Of a stretch of 7,681 bases of DNA, positions 5,125 to 7,681 are shown piece by piece. Made by a program: the position numbers and the translations under genes. The notes under the pieces were generated by a model. It ran no database searches, was not told where the DNA came from, and saw only the letters and a list, made by a program, of their open reading frames with translations. The stretch comes from DASXRU01 sp039933315 (GTDB lineage Bacteria > Acidobacteriota > Blastocatellia > Pyrinomonadales > Pyrinomonadaceae). The DNA lies in NCBI GenBank assembly GCA_039933315.1, contig JBDTOI010000188.1, positions 1-7,681 on the forward strand, read 5' to 3'. The stretch's first letter is position 1. Every line of letters starts with the position of its first letter.

Positions 5125-5862
5125 ATGTCCAAGATTGCCTTGATGCTCGCCAGCGTGGCGCTGTTTGCCGTGCCCGCTTCGGCGCAAACTGTCGATGAGA
5201 TTCTCAGTCATTATTTTAAGACGGTCGGCGGTAAAGAAAAGATTAACGCTGTCCAGACGCTGCGGCGTACGGGCAAGTTCATCGGCGGCGGCGGGTTTGA
5301 AGCGGTGGTGGTCCAGGAAAATAAGCGCGCCGGCTCCGTGCGGGAAGAGTTCTCGCTCCAGGGTATGACGGCAATTAACGCCTATGACGGAAAGGCCGGG
5401 TGGAAGATCGAACCCTTTAGCGGAAAAAAGGACCCGGAGGCGATGGGCGAAGAGGAGATGAAATCAATCCTCGAAGATGCCGATTTCGACGGACCACTGG
5501 TCAACTATCAACAGAAGGGCAACAAGGTTGAGTTCATCGGTATGGATAAGTTTGAAGGCACTGACACTTACAAACTAAAAGTCAGCAAACCGAACGGTGA
5601 TGTCTACGTTTACTATCTGGATACCGACTACTACGTGCCTATCAAGATCGATACCAGGCGAATCGTGCGGGGCGCCGAGCGCGAATATGAAACCGCTTTG
5701 GGTGATTACAAAGAAGTCGCCGGCTGGTACCTGCCGTATTCCTTTGAAACCAACGTCAAAGGCAGCCAGGACAAGAGCAGGATTGTTTACGAACAAATAG
5801 AAGCCAACGTGGCGATTGATGATAGCCGCTTTCAAATGCCGGTAGTGGCGAAGAAGCCGTAA
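5125..5862 (+). CDS. Exported LolA-like (outer membrane lipoprotein-sorting-like) protein
   Basis: The 245-aa product begins with a clear Sec signal peptide (MSKIALMLASVALFAVPASA, cleavage expected after residue 20, before QT). The mature part follows the pattern of the LolA-like fold often annotated as outer membrane lipoprotein-sorting protein. It opens with an N-terminal helix (VDEILSHYFKTVGGKEKI), then has repeated beta-strands, including AYDGKAGWKIEPFSGKKDP, a middle VEFIGMDKFEGTDTYKLKV, YVYYLDTDYYVPIKIDTRR, and a closing GDYKEVAGWYLPYSF. The protein probably sits in the periplasm and may bind a lipid or hydrophobic ligand. True LolA carries lipoproteins to the outer membrane, but this group is more distant and its cargo is unknown. 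It has no LolB-like lipobox. The next gene, also exported, follows on the same strand after a repeat-filled gap of 326 bases. Confidence 0.85.
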   Translation: MSKIALMLASVALFAVPASAQTVDEILSHYFKTVGGKEKINAVQTLRRTGKFIGGGGFEAVVVQENKRAGSVREEFSLQGMTAINAYDGKAGWKIEPFSGKKDPEAMGEEEMKSILEDADFDGPLVNYQQKGNKVEFIGMDKFEGTDTYKLKVSKPNGDVYVYYLDTDYYVPIKIDTRRIVRGAEREYETALGDYKEVAGWYLPYSFETNVKGSQDKSRIVYEQIEANVAIDDSRFQMPVVAKKP

Positions 5863-5904
5863 CCGACGCACGTGGTACTGATGCAGTTTCAAATATGGTT
5901 ACCT

Positions 5905-5948
5905 GCGGCTTGGCCGTTCCGGTGCGCGGCAAGTCTCTGACTTGCCGG
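5905..5948 (-). repeat. Palindromic repeat, copy A (inverted)
   Basis: The reverse complement of this segment matches 6014-6057 at 41 of 44 positions. Its core, 5927-5947, is a 9-bp stem (CGGCAAGTC with GACTTGCCG) around TCT. Lying 42 bases after the stop of the LolA-like gene, the hairpin could end transcription or stabilise its mRNA; the nearest T-run (5962-5967) is too far for a classical terminator. Copies A and B together could also form a stem of more than 40 bases around a 65-base loop. Confidence 0.85.
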
Positions 5949-6007
5949 CCAATCGCCTCCTATTTTTAGGTCTCGGACATGGGTCAGAGACCAGTGAATG
6001 GCGAATC

Positions 6008-6056
6008 GACCTTCCGGCAAGTCAGAGACTTGCCGCGCACCGGAGCGGCAGAGCCG
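6008..6056 (+). repeat. Palindromic repeat, copy B
   Basis: This 49-bp unit is matched by copy C exactly 100 bp downstream with three differences. Its core, 6015-6035, is the stem CGGCAAGTC / GACTTGCCG with loop AGA. It is preceded by the small palindrome GGTCAGAGACC (5982-5992), which recurs at 6083-6093, so the repeated unit is about 100 bp long. Confidence 0.9.
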
Positions 6057-6107
6057 CAACCTAATGAAGATCAGTACCGGAAGGTCAGAGACCGCGAATG
6101 ACTAGTT

Positions 6108-6156
6108 GACCTTCCGGCAAGTCAGAGACTTGCCGCGCACCAGAGCGGCGTAGCCG
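6108..6156 (+). repeat. Palindromic repeat, copy C
   Basis: This second direct copy of the 49-bp unit has its core stem at 6115-6135. Its first bases also belong to an 11-bp inverted pair, CCGGAAGGTCA at 6077-6087 with TGACCTTCCGG at 6107-6117. The unit ends about 18 bases before the ribosome binding site of the next gene, so it probably lies in that gene's upstream or leader region. Confidence 0.9.
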
Positions 6157-6174
6157 AAGAACATTTCAGAACTC

Positions 6175-6181
6175 AAAAGGA
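6175..6181 (+). promoter_or_regulatory. Ribosome binding site of the Asp-box protein gene
   Basis: AAAAGGA lies seven bases before the ATG at 6189. It supports this start, which also gives a good signal peptide. Confidence 0.75.
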
Positions 6182-6188
6182 TCCTCCG

Positions 6189-7681
6189 ATGCAAACAAAG
6201 TCAATGGTTTGGTTTTGGACGCTGGCACTAACTCTGCTTCTGGCTGGCGCGACGATCGCTCAAACACCATCAGTCAAATTTGACTCAGAAACAATCTCCG
6301 GCCTCGGCGCGCGGAATATTGGTTCAGCGGCGATGAGCGGGCGCATTGCCGCGCTCGATGCCGTGCAGGAAGGCCAGCGATTGACCGTGTTCATCGGCGC
6401 GGCCAGCGGCGGCGTATGGAAGTCGGTAAATGGAGGTACAACCTTCAAGCCGGTTTTCGACAAGCAGCCGGTGCAATCCATCGGCGCCCTCACCATCGAT
6501 CCGAAAAACCCGAAAGTCATCTGGGTGGGAACAGGCGAGGCCTGGACGCGCAACAGCACCTCGATCGGCGACGGCGTTTACAAGTCAGTGGACGGCGGCG
6601 AGAACTGGACCAACATGGGCCTCAAAGACTCTGAGCGCATCGCCCGCATTCTGGTTGACCCAACCAGCACGAACTCAGTTTACGTCTGTGCCCCGGGAAA
6701 ACTCTGGAGTGACAGTGACGAGCGCGGACTCTACAAAACCAGCGACGGAGGCAACACCTGGACGAAGATTCTGAAAGGGGCAAACGCATCGACCGGCTGC
6801 TCCATGATTTCGATGGACCGGCAGAATCCGCAGACGATTTATGCCGGCATGTGGGACTTTCGCCGCAAGGGCTGGTCTTTCCGTTCCGGCGGCGACGGGC
6901 CAACCGCGTTCAGCGGCAGCGGTTTGTTCAAAAGCACTGACGGCGGCGCGTCATGGACCGAACTTGACGAGAGGAGCGCCACCGGCCTGCCTTCCAAGCC
7001 CTGGGGCCGCATCGCGGTTACCGTCGCCCCTGCAAAACCCAATGTGGTCTATGCATTCATTGAGGCCGAAATGCCGAAGAATGGATTGTATCGCTCCGAT
7101 GACGGCGGCAGGACATGGGCAGCATCGGATCGCAGTCAAAACATGATCTGGCGCCCCTTCTACTTCGCGAACTTAATTGTCGATCCCAGGGATGAAAACA
7201 AAGTTTACAAAACCGGTGGGCCGTTAATCGCGAGCAACGATGGCGGGCGAAGTTTCAGCAACATCTCCGGCGGCGCGCACGGCGACTTTCACGATGTCTG
7301 GATCGATCCCAACAATACGGACCATCTGATCACCGGCGATGATGGCGGCGTCTGGTATTCGTATGACGGAGGCAATCGCTGGTGGAAAGGTGACAACCTT
7401 CCGGTCTCGCAGTTCTATCACGTAAGCGTTGACATGGACATGCCGTACCACGTTTACGGCGGACTGCAGGACAATAGTTCCTGGGTGGGCGATTCAGCGT
7501 ATCCCGGAGGCATCACAAACAACCGCTGGGAAAATATCTATGGCGGCGACGGATTCTGGGTCTTTGCCGATCCTTCCGACCCGGACTATATCTATGCTGA
7601 GTCTCAGGGCGGTTACATCGGCCGCATCAATCGCAAGACGCATGAAAGCCGTAGCCTGCAGCCGCTGCCAAAATACAAAGA
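6189..7681 (+). CDS. Exported Asp-box (BNR) beta-propeller protein, VPS10/sortilin-like, 3' end outside window
   Basis: The reading frame is open from the ATG to the last base, giving 497 codons with no stop, so the gene is incomplete. The first 25 residues form a Sec signal peptide (WTLALTLLLAGATIA, cleavage expected before QT). Seven Asp-box motifs of the S-x-D-G-G-x-x-W/F type follow, starting near residues 79, 133, 184, 249, 303, 349 and 391; each marks one beta-propeller blade. The first has N instead of D (SVNGGTTF). Between them lie IDP-type turns (103-106, 372-375) and YAG/YKT strands typical of VPS10/sortilin-like propellers, which are frequent in Acidobacteria and often labelled glycosyl hydrolase. 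Full-length relatives are usually about 1000 residues, so roughly half is missing. A binding or degradative role for extracellular proteins or glycans is plausible; no catalytic residue can be assigned. The 326-base repeat-rich gap before it leaves co-transcription with the LolA-like gene open. Confidence 0.88.
   Translation, partial: MQTKSMVWFWTLALTLLLAGATIAQTPSVKFDSETISGLGARNIGSAAMSGRIAALDAVQEGQRLTVFIGAASGGVWKSVNGGTTFKPVFDKQPVQSIGALTIDPKNPKVIWVGTGEAWTRNSTSIGDGVYKSVDGGENWTNMGLKDSERIARILVDPTSTNSVYVCAPGKLWSDSDERGLYKTSDGGNTWTKILKGANASTGCSMISMDRQNPQTIYAGMWDFRRKGWSFRSGGDGPTAFSGSGLFKSTDGGASWTELDERSATGLPSKPWGRIAVTVAPAKPNVVYAFIEAEMPKNGLYRSDDGGRTWAASDRSQNMIWRPFYFANLIVDPRDENKVYKTGGPLIASNDGGRSFSNISGGAHGDFHDVWIDPNNTDHLITGDDGGVWYSYDGGNRWWKGDNLPVSQFYHVSVDMDMPYHVYGGLQDNSSWVGDSAYPGGITNNRWENIYGGDGFWVFADPSDPDYIYAESQGGYIGRINRKTHESRSLQPLPKYK

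Noticed and set aside
4758..5132. N-terminal extension of the antitoxin-like gene to a 192-aa protein
   Set aside because: The extension has no family resemblance, and an extended -10 promoter sits directly before the ATG at 4757. The far start also overlaps the start of the plus-strand gene at 5125.
5962..5967. T-run as the tail of an intrinsic terminator after copy A
   Set aside because: It begins 14 bases after the stem ends, too far for a classical intrinsic terminator.

Overview
The window looks like chromosomal DNA from an environmental bacterium, most likely an acidobacterium of the Blastocatellia type. That placement is an inference. It rests on three things: the protein families present (a VPS10/sortilin-like Asp-box protein, a LolA-like exported protein, and a large CxxCH protein built on Ig-like and carboxypeptidase-regulatory-like domains), the moderately high GC, and the wealth of short palindromic intergenic repeats. 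No rRNA, tRNA, CRISPR array, transposase or phage gene was seen.

Layout. Bases 1-303 hold a compound inverted repeat. Each arm is a 32-bp hairpin flanked by two 17-bp palindromes, and a unique core of about 110 bp lies between the arms. Bases 304-780 are non-coding and carry one copy of an ~80-bp dispersed repeat (593-673) and a hairpin (727-761) just past the end of the first gene. Bases 781-4047 (minus) encode a 1088-aa exported protein ending in a two-CxxCH cytochrome-like region. Bases 4048-4553 are its upstream region, with two short tandem repeats and the second copy of the ~80-bp repeat. That copy runs into the 3' end of a small minus-strand gene for an orphan antitoxin-like protein (4554-4757), which has an extended -10 promoter so close to its ATG that the mRNA may be leaderless. 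After a non-coding stretch, bases 5125-5862 (plus) encode a 245-aa exported LolA-like protein. Bases 5863-6188 hold three copies of another palindromic repeat. From 6189 to the window end (plus) lies the first 497 codons of an exported Asp-box (BNR) beta-propeller protein of the VPS10/sortilin-like group. Its stop codon is outside the window.

How the genes relate. Three of the four genes encode exported proteins, so the region is concerned with the cell envelope or cell surface. The cytochrome-like gene is transcribed away from the two plus-strand genes. Those two could be co-transcribed, but they are separated by a repeat-rich gap. Nothing shows that the four genes form one system. The most unusual items are the cytochrome-like protein and the several independent families of palindromic repeats that fill almost every intergenic space.
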